Assembly (NCBI GenBank): GCA_022616235.1
Contig: JAKEFC010000128.1
Location: 1-33,365, forward strand
Source of the DNA: Planctomycetota bacterium
GTDB lineage: Bacteria > Planctomycetota > UBA8108 > UBA1146 > JAKEFC01
Reading direction: 5' to 3'
Length of the DNA: 33,365 nucleotides
Positions 9,513-17,999 of this stretch are shown here, one piece after another. Position 1 is the stretch's first letter. Each line of letters opens with the position of its first letter. Under the pieces are notes generated by a model, which worked only from the letters and a program-made list of their open reading frames with translations, ran no database searches and was not told the origin of the DNA. A program made the position numbers and the translations under genes.

Positions 9513-11186
9513 TCAATCCAGCCGGCACCACGAATTGCAAGCCCCGCAGTGCCCGAACTGACTCCAGGCGCCCGCCGCGTGCGCCGCGCGGGCCGCGCGG
9601 AAGCGCTCCCCCTGCCAGATCGCGGCGACCCCTCCTTGCCGGAGATCGCCGCAATAGACGTCGGGTTCCGGGTCGCGGTTGCAGAGCGGCACGCGGCCAT
9701 CGTGCTCGACTCGCATCTGCGCGCCGAGGCGCACGCAGGGGCGCCGTCTGGGCGGCGTGAAGATGCCGAAAGTCTGCGGCAAGCGCTCTCCGCGCGCGCC
9801 TTCCGGAGAGCGGAGCACGATGCGGCTCACGCGCGCGAAGTACTCTTCGTACGCCGCTTCCCAGTGCGGGGCCGCGCTCTCGTCGAAAGCGAGGACGAGC
9901 GCGACGAACGGCGCGTCCGGCGCGCGTTCCGCCGCGGCGAGCAGCTCCTCCAGTCCGCGCTTCCGCGCTTCGTAGGGCGGCGTCCCCGCCGGCACGGTCC
10001 CGCGGCCCGCGCCCGCGGGAACCCCCAGATCGACCGTGATCGCGTCGACGCCGGCGATCGCGAGCTTCTCCGCGGCGGCCGCATCGATCGCGGCGCCGCA
10101 GGTGTCCACGTGCACGCCGAATACGCCCGCGTTCCGCGCGAGCGCGATGCGACGCCAGAGAGCCGCATCGAGGAGAGGATCGTGGCGGCCGCCCCCGAGC
10201 GTGAGGAGCGCATCGTCGCGCGCGCCGAACGATGCGGCGATCGCGGCGAACGCGTCATCGCCGAGGATCTCCGCGTCCGCCGCGCGGGCGTCCAGTCCCG
10301 CGTGCGGCGCGCGGCGTCCCCGCGCCGGATGCGCTCCGCCGCGATCCGCTCCCAGCTCCACGATGATCTCTTCGGGGTAAACCCCCGCCGCGATCTCCGG
10401 CGCGCAAAGGAGCGCGCTCCTCCGCCGCGCCGCCGCCCCCGCGCGCGCGGCGGCGGCGCCGGCGGGAAACACCGCGGGCCAAAGCGCGCGCGCGCGTTCG
10501 AGGGAGGTGTGCGAATCGACCGTGAATCGCCCGCGCAGATCCATCACGCGCTCGTCGAACGGATGGAAGAGCCCGTGATCCTCGTAATTGGTCGCAGCGT
10601 CATCGATTCGGAGCGGCAGCAGGCGCTCCGCGCCCGCGCCGCGGGCGTGGAGATGCTGGATCACCTCTCTGTGGAATACGTCGCCCGCGAGCCCGGGCGG
10701 AGCGGTCGAGAGATAGAGGCGCTGCTCCGCGTCGCGCAGGTAGCCTTCGGCGACTTGGTCGAGGAGCGCGGGATCCACGAACGCCGCCTCGGCCGGCACC
10801 ACGAGCGCGGCCTGCCAACCGCGCGCGCAAAAAAGCGCGGAGAGCGCGGCGGGATTCCCCGCCTCGCTCACGAAGAGGGTGCGCTCGAAGCCGCCCCGCC
10901 ACCCCTCGCTCCCCCACAGGCGCGCACGCCGCAGGCGGGGGCGGCACGCGACATCGGGCAGCTCGTGGAGGAATAGATCCGGGGCCGCGGCGCCGGCGAG
11001 GCGCCGCACTTCGCTCTCATCCCTCTTCTCGGCGAGGAGCACCGGCGGCGCCACGCGCGTCGCCGCGCGCACGCCTTCGATCGTGCGCGCGAGCACGCTC
11101 TCCCCGGCGAGATCCTCGGCGAGCCGCGACGCGAGGCCGCGACGCGAGGTCCGAAGATCGACTTCGATCACGCAAGGAAGGCGCAT
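9513..11186 (-). CDS. Spiro-SPASM-like protein: nucleotidyltransferase-like N-terminus, radical-SAM-like region lacking CxxxCxxC, C-terminal SPASM domain
   Basis: N-term SRLAEDLAGESVLARTIEGVRAA; middle ALLTLGGGRHDPLLDAALWRRIALARNAGVFGVHVDTCGAAID; C-term PCVRLGAQMRVEHDGRVPLCNRDPEPDVYCGDLRQGGVAAIWQGERFRAARAAHAAGAWSQFGHCGACNSWC. Confidence 0.75.
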   Translation of the reverse strand: MRLPCVIEVDLRTSRRGLASRLAEDLAGESVLARTIEGVRAATRVAPPVLLAEKRDESEVRRLAGAAAPDLFLHELPDVACRPRLRRARLWGSEGWRGGFERTLFVSEAGNPAALSALFCARGWQAALVVPAEAAFVDPALLDQVAEGYLRDAEQRLYLSTAPPGLAGDVFHREVIQHLHARGAGAERLLPLRIDDAATNYEDHGLFHPFDERVMDLRGRFTVDSHTSLERARALWPAVFPAGAAAARAGAAARRRSALLCAPEIAAGVYPEEIIVELGADRGGAHPARGRRAPHAGLDARAADAEILGDDAFAAIAASFGARDDALLTLGGGRHDPLLDAALWRRIALARNAGVFGVHVDTCGAAIDAAAAEKLAIAGVDAITVDLGVPAGAGRGTVPAGTPPYEARKRGLEELLAAAERAPDAPFVALVLAFDESAAPHWEAAYEEYFARVSRIVLRSPEGARGERLPQTFGIFTPPRRRPCVRLGAQMRVEHDGRVPLCNRDPEPDVYCGDLRQGGVAAIWQGERFRAARAAHAAGAWSQFGHCGACNSWCRLD

Positions 11187-11213
11187 GTTGGAGCGCGAAG
11201 ACCGCGGGCGCGA

Positions 11214-11504
11214 CTACTTCTCCACGATGGTCGTCTGGCAGCAGAACGTGAAGGGGACCGTGAAGAGATTGAGGAAGAAGTCCCAGCCCCCGACGCGCGT
11301 CGTCACGCGGTAGTGGTCGGCCGGGCCGACGACGTGACGCGAGTCGAAGCCGTCCACCGAGATGATTCCCCAGAGCGCGTACCACGTGCGGTGAGTGCGC
11401 ACTTCGCCTCCGCGCGGGCCATCGCCGATCGTGTGGACGTGTGCAAGGCAGCCGCTCGCCGAAGCGACTGCGGCGGCGAGCAGGATCGAGCGCAGCGTTC
11501 GCAT
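11214..11504 (-). CDS. Small predicted lipoprotein (Bor-like appearance)
   Basis: Signal and lipobox MRTLRSILLAAAVASASGC; then HVHTIGDGPRGGEVRTHRTWYALWGIISVDGFDS; SD AAGGGAG before ATG 11504. Confidence 0.7.
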   Translation of the reverse strand: MRTLRSILLAAAVASASGCLAHVHTIGDGPRGGEVRTHRTWYALWGIISVDGFDSRHVVGPADHYRVTTRVGGWDFFLNLFTVPFTFCCQTTIVEK

Positions 11505-11681
11505 GGACACTCCCTTCGCGGGGAATGTAACGCGCCGCCGCGAGCGCGAGGAGCGATTCCGGCGCCGATGCGATCGGTTCTCACGGATTCCGGCCATCGT
11601 TATCATGCAGTTTTGCGCGGCAGCGCTCCGCGGCGGTCGCGCCGCGGCGGTGCCGGATCGAATTGCGAGGTGCGGCTCGGC

Positions 11682-14078
11682 ATGAGAATTCTAGGAATCA
11701 TCGGCATCCCGGAGGCGCGGGCTGCCGCTTGCTTGCGCTTGCTCGCGGCGGCGGGACTGCTCGCGCTGGGCGCGGAGGCACGCGCCGGCGGGATCCCGGA
11801 GCTGGAAGCGATCATGCGCGACCCGGTCTGGATCGGCGCGCAACCGCGAGAGCCGCAATGGTCGCTCGATGGGAGCCGCCTCTTCTTCCGCATGCGCGAT
11901 CTCGCCTCTACCGATGAAGAGCCCGTGCTCTTCGAGGCGGACCTGGAAGGAGGAGCGGCGCGGCGCGTCTCCAGCTCCGAAGCGATCTTGCTCCCCACCG
12001 CCGACGGCGCGTGGGATCGCGCGCGAGCGCGCTACGTATTCTCGAGTCGGGGCGATCTGTTTCTCGCCGATCTCGCCGCCAAGACGACGCTCCAGCTCAC
12101 GCGCACCACGGCCGTGGAGGAGCATCCTTGCTTCGAGCGCGATGAGATCCGCATCGTGTACGTGTGCGAGGGGAACATCTTCGTGCGGGAGATCGCGGGG
12201 GGCGCCGTGCGCCAGATCACGGACTTGCGCCCCGGCAAGAAACCGCCGGAGGAGGGCGCCGCCCCCGCCGGCACCGATGAGAACTCGCAGCACGAATGGC
12301 TGCGGAAGGAAGAAGAGGAGTTGATCGTCACGCTGAGGCGGCGCCGCGAGCAGAAAGACGTGTCCGAGGACCGCGAGCAGGAGTTGGACGCGCAGCGCAT
12401 CCCGGCTCCCATCTTTCTCGGCGAAGAAGGGGAGATCACGGACCTCACGCTCGCGCCGGATGGGCGCTACGTGACCCTCACCCTCCGCTCAGGCACGGAC
12501 GGCGACCCGACCCTGATCCCCCATTACATCGATGAGTCCGCCTACGTGCGGACCGAGGACGCGCGCCCCAAGGTCGGCGACCGCGCGAAGAAGCACCGCT
12601 TCGGGGTCGTGGAGCTGGCGACTGAGAAGGTGCGCTGGCTGGAGCCGGACCAGGTCCCCGGCGCCCAGAAGGACATCGACTTGCGCGTCCACGCGCCGCA
12701 GTTCAACCGCGCGGGCGAGCGCGCGTTCGTGCAAGTGTACGCAGCGAACCACAAGGATCGCTGGCTGCTCGCGATCGATCTCGCGGAGCTGCGCCTGACT
12801 CCGATCGATCACCAGCACGATGATGCGTGGGTCGGCTGGACGCCCGGGATCGGGCGCTACCGGCACGCCGGAGAAGCGGGCTGGATGCCCGACGACGAGC
12901 GCGTGTGGTTCCTCTCGGAAAGATCCGGGTGGGTCCATCTCTACGCGGCGCGTCCCGGCGAGGTAGCGCAGGCGCTCACGAGCGGCGAGTTCGAGGTGTA
13001 CTCGCCGCTCCTCGGCCCCGCCGGCAACTGCTGGTACCTGCACACGAATCGCACCCACCCGGGAGAGCGCCACTTCTATCGGATGGCGCTCGACGGCGGA
13101 GAGATGACGGCGCTCACGGAGGGGCCGCACTGGTACGAAGCGACCCTCGCGCCCACCGAGTTGCGCATGGCGGTCCTCCGCTCCGAGCCCCATCGCCCCC
13201 CCGAGCTGTACTTGAGCGATCTCGGAGCAACGCCAGGAACGCGCCGGCTGTTCCCGAGCATCTCGGAGGAGTTTCGGAGCTGCGAGTGGATCGTCCCCGA
13301 CTTCGTACAGTTTCCCGCGCGCGACGGCACGATGCTCCACGCCCGCCTCTTCCTCCCCGTGACCGGCAGCGAGGAGCACCATTCCGCCGTGATCTTCGTG
13401 CACGGCGCGGGCTACTTGCAGGAGGTGACGAAGGGGTGGTCCGGCTATTTCCGCGAGTACATGTTCCACAACCTGCTCGCGAGCCGCGGCTTCACGGTCC
13501 TCGACATCGATTACCGCGGCTCGAAGGGGTACGGCCGCGCGTTCCGCACGGCGATCTATCAGGACATGGGGGGACGCGACTTGAGCGACCAAGTGGACGG
13601 CGCGCTGTGGCTGATCGCGAATCACGGCATCAGCCAGGATCGCGTCGGGATCTACGGCGGCTCCTACGGCGGATTCCTCACGCTGCTCGCGCTCTTTCGC
13701 CACGGCGAAGTCTTCGCCGCGGGCGCGGCGCTCCGGCCGGTCACCGATTGGGCGCACTACAACAGCGACTACGCCGCGCCGATCCTCGGCGGCTCCCCGG
13801 TGCAATTTCCCGACGTCTACCGGCGCTGCTCCCCGATCTACTACGCGGATGGCCTGCGCGGGTCGCTCCTGATCGCGCACGGCATGATCGATGACAACGT
13901 GCAGTTCCAGGACAGCGTGCGCCTCGTCCAGCGCCTGATCGAGCTGAAGAAGGAGGACTGGGAGCTGGCGGTCTATCCCCTCGAGCGCCACGCGTTCCGC
14001 GAGCCGGAGAGTTGGCTCGACGAGTATCGGCGCACCCTCAAGCTGTTCGAAGAGATGCGCTCCCGCCGGAGCTTCTAG
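11682..14078 (+). CDS. S9-family serine peptidase (prolyl oligopeptidase/DPP-IV-like)
   Basis: N-terminal WD/beta-propeller-like repeats; catalytic GIYGGSYGGFLTLLALF, AHGMIDDNVQFQDSVRL, PLERHAFREPESW. Confidence 0.93.
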   Translation: MRILGIIGIPEARAAACLRLLAAAGLLALGAEARAGGIPELEAIMRDPVWIGAQPREPQWSLDGSRLFFRMRDLASTDEEPVLFEADLEGGAARRVSSSEAILLPTADGAWDRARARYVFSSRGDLFLADLAAKTTLQLTRTTAVEEHPCFERDEIRIVYVCEGNIFVREIAGGAVRQITDLRPGKKPPEEGAAPAGTDENSQHEWLRKEEEELIVTLRRRREQKDVSEDREQELDAQRIPAPIFLGEEGEITDLTLAPDGRYVTLTLRSGTDGDPTLIPHYIDESAYVRTEDARPKVGDRAKKHRFGVVELATEKVRWLEPDQVPGAQKDIDLRVHAPQFNRAGERAFVQVYAANHKDRWLLAIDLAELRLTPIDHQHDDAWVGWTPGIGRYRHAGEAGWMPDDERVWFLSERSGWVHLYAARPGEVAQALTSGEFEVYSPLLGPAGNCWYLHTNRTHPGERHFYRMALDGGEMTALTEGPHWYEATLAPTELRMAVLRSEPHRPPELYLSDLGATPGTRRLFPSISEEFRSCEWIVPDFVQFPARDGTMLHARLFLPVTGSEEHHSAVIFVHGAGYLQEVTKGWSGYFREYMFHNLLASRGFTVLDIDYRGSKGYGRAFRTAIYQDMGGRDLSDQVDGALWLIANHGISQDRVGIYGGSYGGFLTLLALFRHGEVFAAGAALRPVTDWAHYNSDYAAPILGGSPVQFPDVYRRCSPIYYADGLRGSLLIAHGMIDDNVQFQDSVRLVQRLIELKKEDWELAVYPLERHAFREPESWLDEYRRTLKLFEEMRSRRSF

Positions 14079-14111
14079 GCGTTCTTGCGCGCTGGCAAAG
14101 GAGCGCCTGCG

Positions 14112-15470
14112 ATGATCATGGAGCCGACCGTACCGAAAACCCAGCCGCAGCCGCGGCCGCAGCTAGGCGCGCTCTTCCTCACGCTCTTCATCGACCTCGT
14201 CGGCTTCTCGATCATCTTTCCGCTCTTGCCCGCGATGCTCGACTACTATTTCGCGCGCGAGGGTGCGGAGAGCATCTTCGGGAAGCTGCTCGCGTGGCTC
14301 GCGGCCGCCGCCGCGGCTCCCGGCCAGGATCCCAATGGGCTCTACACCGACTGGCGCGTGCAGACGCTCTTCGGGGGCGTCCTCGGGTCCATCTACTCGC
14401 TCTTGCAGTTCATCTGCAGTCCGGTCTGGGGAAGCCTCTCCGATCGCCACGGGCGCCGCCCGATCCTCCTCATCACGATCGCGGGGCTCCTCGTCTCGTA
14501 CTTGCTCTGGGCGTTCAGCGGCAGCTTTCTCCTCTTCGTGCTCTCGCGCATGCTCGGCGGCGTGATGAGCGGGAACATCTCCGCCGCCACGGCGGCGATC
14601 GCCGACACGACCTCGCGCGCCGAACGCGCGAAAGGGATGGCGGTGATCGGCATCGCGTTCGGGCTCGGCTTCATCGTGGGGCCCGCGATCGGCGGCGCGC
14701 TGTCGCTCGTGGACTTGACCGCGCTCATCCCCGGCGCAGCGGCGTGGGGCGTGAGCCCCTTCTCGGCGGCGGCGCTCGGTGCGGCGCTCCTCGCCCTCGC
14801 CAACTTGGCGTGGGTGGCGGCGCGATTCCGCGAAACGCACCCCCCGGAGCGGCGCGGCCCCCCCGCGGAGCTGCGCACCGCGAATCCGCTCCGCCTCTTC
14901 GGCGCGCGCGATGGCCGGGAGATCCAGCGCACGCAGATCGCCTATTTCGTATTCCTGGTTGCTTTCAGCGGCATGGAATTCACGCTCACGTTCCTCGTGC
15001 GCGAGCGCTTCCGGTGGGATCCCGTCGCGATCCTGTGGATGTTCGTCTTCATCGGCGCGGTGCTGGTCCTCGTGCAGGGGGGGCTCGTGCGGCGTCTCGC
15101 GCCGCGCTTCGGCGAGAAGAGGGTCGCGTTCGCGGGGCTCGCGCTCATCATCCCCGGCCTCGTGCTCGTCGCGCTCGCCGCAGGCACCGGCGTCCTCTAC
15201 GCGGGCCTCGGCCTCATGGCGGCGGGGAGCGCGCTCGCGATCCCGACGCTCACTTCGATGGTCTCGCTCTTCGCGCCCGCGGAGCGGCAAGGCGCGGTGC
15301 TCGGCGTCTTCCGCTCGCTCGGCGCCCTCGCGCGCGCGGTCGGCCCCTTCGCCGCGGCGGCCGCGTTCTGGAGCTTCGGAGCGGCGGCACCCTATCTGAG
15401 CGGCGCCGCGCTCCTCGCGATCCCGCTCCTCCTGCTCGCCGCGGTGCCGCAGCCCGCGCGCGACGGGTGA
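14112..15470 (+). CDS. MFS transporter (TCR/Tet-like)
   Basis: LFLTLFIDLVGFSIIFPLLPAML; SPVWGSLSDRHGRRPILLITIAG; multiple TM segments; SD AAAGGAG before ATG 14112. Confidence 0.93.
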   Translation: MIMEPTVPKTQPQPRPQLGALFLTLFIDLVGFSIIFPLLPAMLDYYFAREGAESIFGKLLAWLAAAAAAPGQDPNGLYTDWRVQTLFGGVLGSIYSLLQFICSPVWGSLSDRHGRRPILLITIAGLLVSYLLWAFSGSFLLFVLSRMLGGVMSGNISAATAAIADTTSRAERAKGMAVIGIAFGLGFIVGPAIGGALSLVDLTALIPGAAAWGVSPFSAAALGAALLALANLAWVAARFRETHPPERRGPPAELRTANPLRLFGARDGREIQRTQIAYFVFLVAFSGMEFTLTFLVRERFRWDPVAILWMFVFIGAVLVLVQGGLVRRLAPRFGEKRVAFAGLALIIPGLVLVALAAGTGVLYAGLGLMAAGSALAIPTLTSMVSLFAPAERQGAVLGVFRSLGALARAVGPFAAAAAFWSFGAAAPYLSGAALLAIPLLLLAAVPQPARDG

Positions 15471-15495
15471 CCGCCGCGGGCCTTTGCGCGCGCGG

Positions 15496-16491
15496 TCAGC
15501 TCCACGCCCCGCACTCCGCGCGGACGAGCGCCGCGAGCGCCGCGACCCAGCGCGGCGAATCGTTGACGCAGGGCACGAGGTGGAGCGCCTTGCCGCCCGC
15601 GGCGCGAAACGCGCGCGCCCCTTCGTGGCCGATCTCGTCGATCGTCTCGAGGCAGTCGGCGGCGAAGCCCGGGCAGATCACCGCGACCTCTCCGCGCTCC
15701 TCCGCCGCCAAGCGCTCGAGCTCTTCCTTCAGATAGGGGCGGAGCCAGACCGTGCTGCCGAAGCGCGACTGGTAGGCGATGCTCCAGCGACGATCGCGAA
15801 GGCCGAGAGCGCGCGCGGCGGCAGCCGCCGTGCGCTCGCAGTGGCCGGGATAAGGATCGCCCTCGTCGGCGTGGCGCTCTGGCACGCCGTGAAAGGAGAA
15901 GATCACCCGCAGCGAGCCGAGGCGATCGCCGAGGTGCTCGCGCGCGCGGGCGGCGACGGCATCGATGTAGCCGCCGTCCTCGGGAAAGGGCGCCAAGAAG
16001 CGGAGCGCGGGCCAGACACGCCGCTTCGCGAAGTGCGCGAACACGGCGTCGTGGATCGAGGCGGTCGTGGCGGAGGCGTACTGCGGAAAGAGCGGCGCGA
16101 TGAGGACGCGCGCGCAGCCGCGCGCCGCCAAATCATCGAGCGCGGCGCCGAGGCGCGGCTCTCCGTAGCGCATGCCGAGCAGCACGTGGAATTCCGCGCC
16201 GAGCGCGGCGCCGAGCCGCTCCGCGAGGGAGCGCGAGAAGACGGCGAGCGGCGAGCCGGCGTCGGTCCAGATCCGCCGGTACATGCGCGCGGAGCGGGCG
16301 GGGCGAAAGGGCAGGATCACCGCTTCGAGGAGCAGGCGGCGCGCGAGCGAGCCCATCTCGAGGACGCGCGGGTCGCCGAGGAATTCGCGGAGGAACGGGC
16401 GCAGCGCGCGCGCGGTCGGCGCGTCCGGCGTGCCCAATTGGACCAGGACGACGCCGATCCCGCGTGACTCCCTCCCCGCGCCATCCACCAT
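15496..16491 (-). CDS. hemH: Ferrochelatase
   Basis: GVVLVQLGTPDAPT, LLGMRYGEPRL, APLFPQYASATTAS, IFSFHGVPERHADEGDPYPGHC, YQSRFG, CPGFAADCLETIDEIG. Confidence 0.96.
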   Translation of the reverse strand: MVDGAGRESRGIGVVLVQLGTPDAPTARALRPFLREFLGDPRVLEMGSLARRLLLEAVILPFRPARSARMYRRIWTDAGSPLAVFSRSLAERLGAALGAEFHVLLGMRYGEPRLGAALDDLAARGCARVLIAPLFPQYASATTASIHDAVFAHFAKRRVWPALRFLAPFPEDGGYIDAVAARAREHLGDRLGSLRVIFSFHGVPERHADEGDPYPGHCERTAAAAARALGLRDRRWSIAYQSRFGSTVWLRPYLKEELERLAAEERGEVAVICPGFAADCLETIDEIGHEGARAFRAAGGKALHLVPCVNDSPRWVAALAALVRAECGAWS

Positions 16492-17919
16492 CTATTTCAG
16501 GGACAGCTTCATCGTATAGCTCTTCCACGCATACTCGAACGCCGTCATGTCGATCTTCGCCCAGGTGGCCGCATACGCTTCGTCGATCGACCTCCCCTTG
16601 CGGATCTCCTTGAAGTAATTGCAGAAGGTCTCGCGATAGGTGGAGAAACCGCTCTCGAAGCAGAAGTAGACGATGGACCAAGCCATCGCGTAGTTGATCC
16701 CGGCGGTCTCGGGACCGTACATCTCGCGCTGCGACATGCGCATGAGATCGCTCGGCTTCGGGCAGACTCCGGCCTGGATCGCCTTCTTGATGTACTCCAC
16801 GCGCCAGGCGCTCGGCCGCATCTGCATCGTGTCGCGCCCGCCGCTCCGCTCGTAGTGCGCGCCGCTGAAGTAGTCGCCGAGCCCCTCGTTGAACCACTGC
16901 GGCGCCTTGCCCGTGACCTCGTCGAGGTACTGGTGTAGCCCCTCGTGGTAGAGGACGAGGATCGTGTCCTCCATCTTGTCGTATTGGAAGAGATTCAACG
17001 TGCGCAGCATCGGCGAGTAGTGGCCCCCCGCGGACTGCGGCCCGCCCGCGGCCTGGTAGGCTGCCCTGCTCTCGTGCACCAGGATCACGAACTTGCGCGC
17101 GGTGTCCGCGATGTCCGGAAACGCCTTGTCGTAGAGGCGCCGGATCAATTCCGCGTGCCTGCCGATCTCGTCGGCGAACTCTTGCGACACCGGCGTCTTG
17201 ACGATGTAATTCTCCGTCTCGCTCGTGTAGGTCTTTTCCCAGGCGGGGCCCTTGCGGACCTGCTGCAGCTCTTTCAAGAAGCGCTCCGCGTAGCGGTTGT
17301 CGCACTGTTGCGCTCGTTCGAGATCCTTTGCCGACTCATCGTACCGATCGAGCCGCATCAGGGCCGCGCCGCGCGAAAACAGCGCATCTCCGTACTCGGG
17401 GTAGATCGCCAGCGCTTTCTCGCTGTTCGCGACAGCGCTCGCGTAGTCGTTCGCGAGCCAAAGATCGACTTCCGCGGCCAATCCATGCGCCTCGTAGAAC
17501 TTCGGGTTCAGCGCGATTGCGTTCCCGAGCGCCTTACGCGCCTTCTTTTCGTCGCCGAATGTGTAGTAAAGGCGCGCGAGGTGATAGTCCGGGAGCGCGC
17601 TCTCCTTGACCTTCGTACGCGCCTTTTTCAGGCGGCTCTCGACACGCAAGATCTCTTCCGCGTCCGCGCCGCTGCTGAGGATTTTCTCCAATGGACGGAT
17701 CGCATCCCGCAAGGCATCGCGCTTCTTGTCGTCGAGCGACTGCGGAATCGTGAGATTGTCGACCGGCGGCTTCTTCTCAGCTTCACCGTCCTCTTCGGCG
17801 GCTACGACGGTAGCGATGAACAACGGCCGCGCGAGCGCGGCGGCCGCCGCGACGAAGCACGCGATCACCATGAGCACGACCCAATTTACCTTCATGGCTG
17901 CCTTCATATTCGCCCTCAT
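16492..17919 (-). CDS. TPR protein with peptidase-MA/DUF1570-like gluzincin domain, exported
   Basis: Signal anchor, TPR-like repeats, then LVLYHEGLHQYLDEVTGKAPQWFNEGLGDYFSG (HExxH plus downstream NEG). Stop abuts the hemH start (TAGATG). Confidence 0.85.
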   Translation of the reverse strand: MRANMKAAMKVNWVVLMVIACFVAAAAALARPLFIATVVAAEEDGEAEKKPPVDNLTIPQSLDDKKRDALRDAIRPLEKILSSGADAEEILRVESRLKKARTKVKESALPDYHLARLYYTFGDEKKARKALGNAIALNPKFYEAHGLAAEVDLWLANDYASAVANSEKALAIYPEYGDALFSRGAALMRLDRYDESAKDLERAQQCDNRYAERFLKELQQVRKGPAWEKTYTSETENYIVKTPVSQEFADEIGRHAELIRRLYDKAFPDIADTARKFVILVHESRAAYQAAGGPQSAGGHYSPMLRTLNLFQYDKMEDTILVLYHEGLHQYLDEVTGKAPQWFNEGLGDYFSGAHYERSGGRDTMQMRPSAWRVEYIKKAIQAGVCPKPSDLMRMSQREMYGPETAGINYAMAWSIVYFCFESGFSTYRETFCNYFKEIRKGRSIDEAYAATWAKIDMTAFEYAWKSYTMKLSLK

Positions 17920-17999
17920 ATTTGCCTCTCCCTTTCGCGCGTCAAGTTAACCGCCGCCGAGTTCTTCCGCCACCGTTCACCCCTCCCCGCCGACCGGGC

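Noticed and set aside
10255-10482. Extremely Arg/Gly-rich short ORFs in the 9.5-11 kb region
   Set aside because: Alternative frames of the spiro-SPASM-like gene; no independent start signals.
14012-15736. 574-aa plus-strand ORF overlapping the MFS gene in another frame
   Set aside because: The overlapping frame gives a clean MFS protein; this one is Arg-rich noise.
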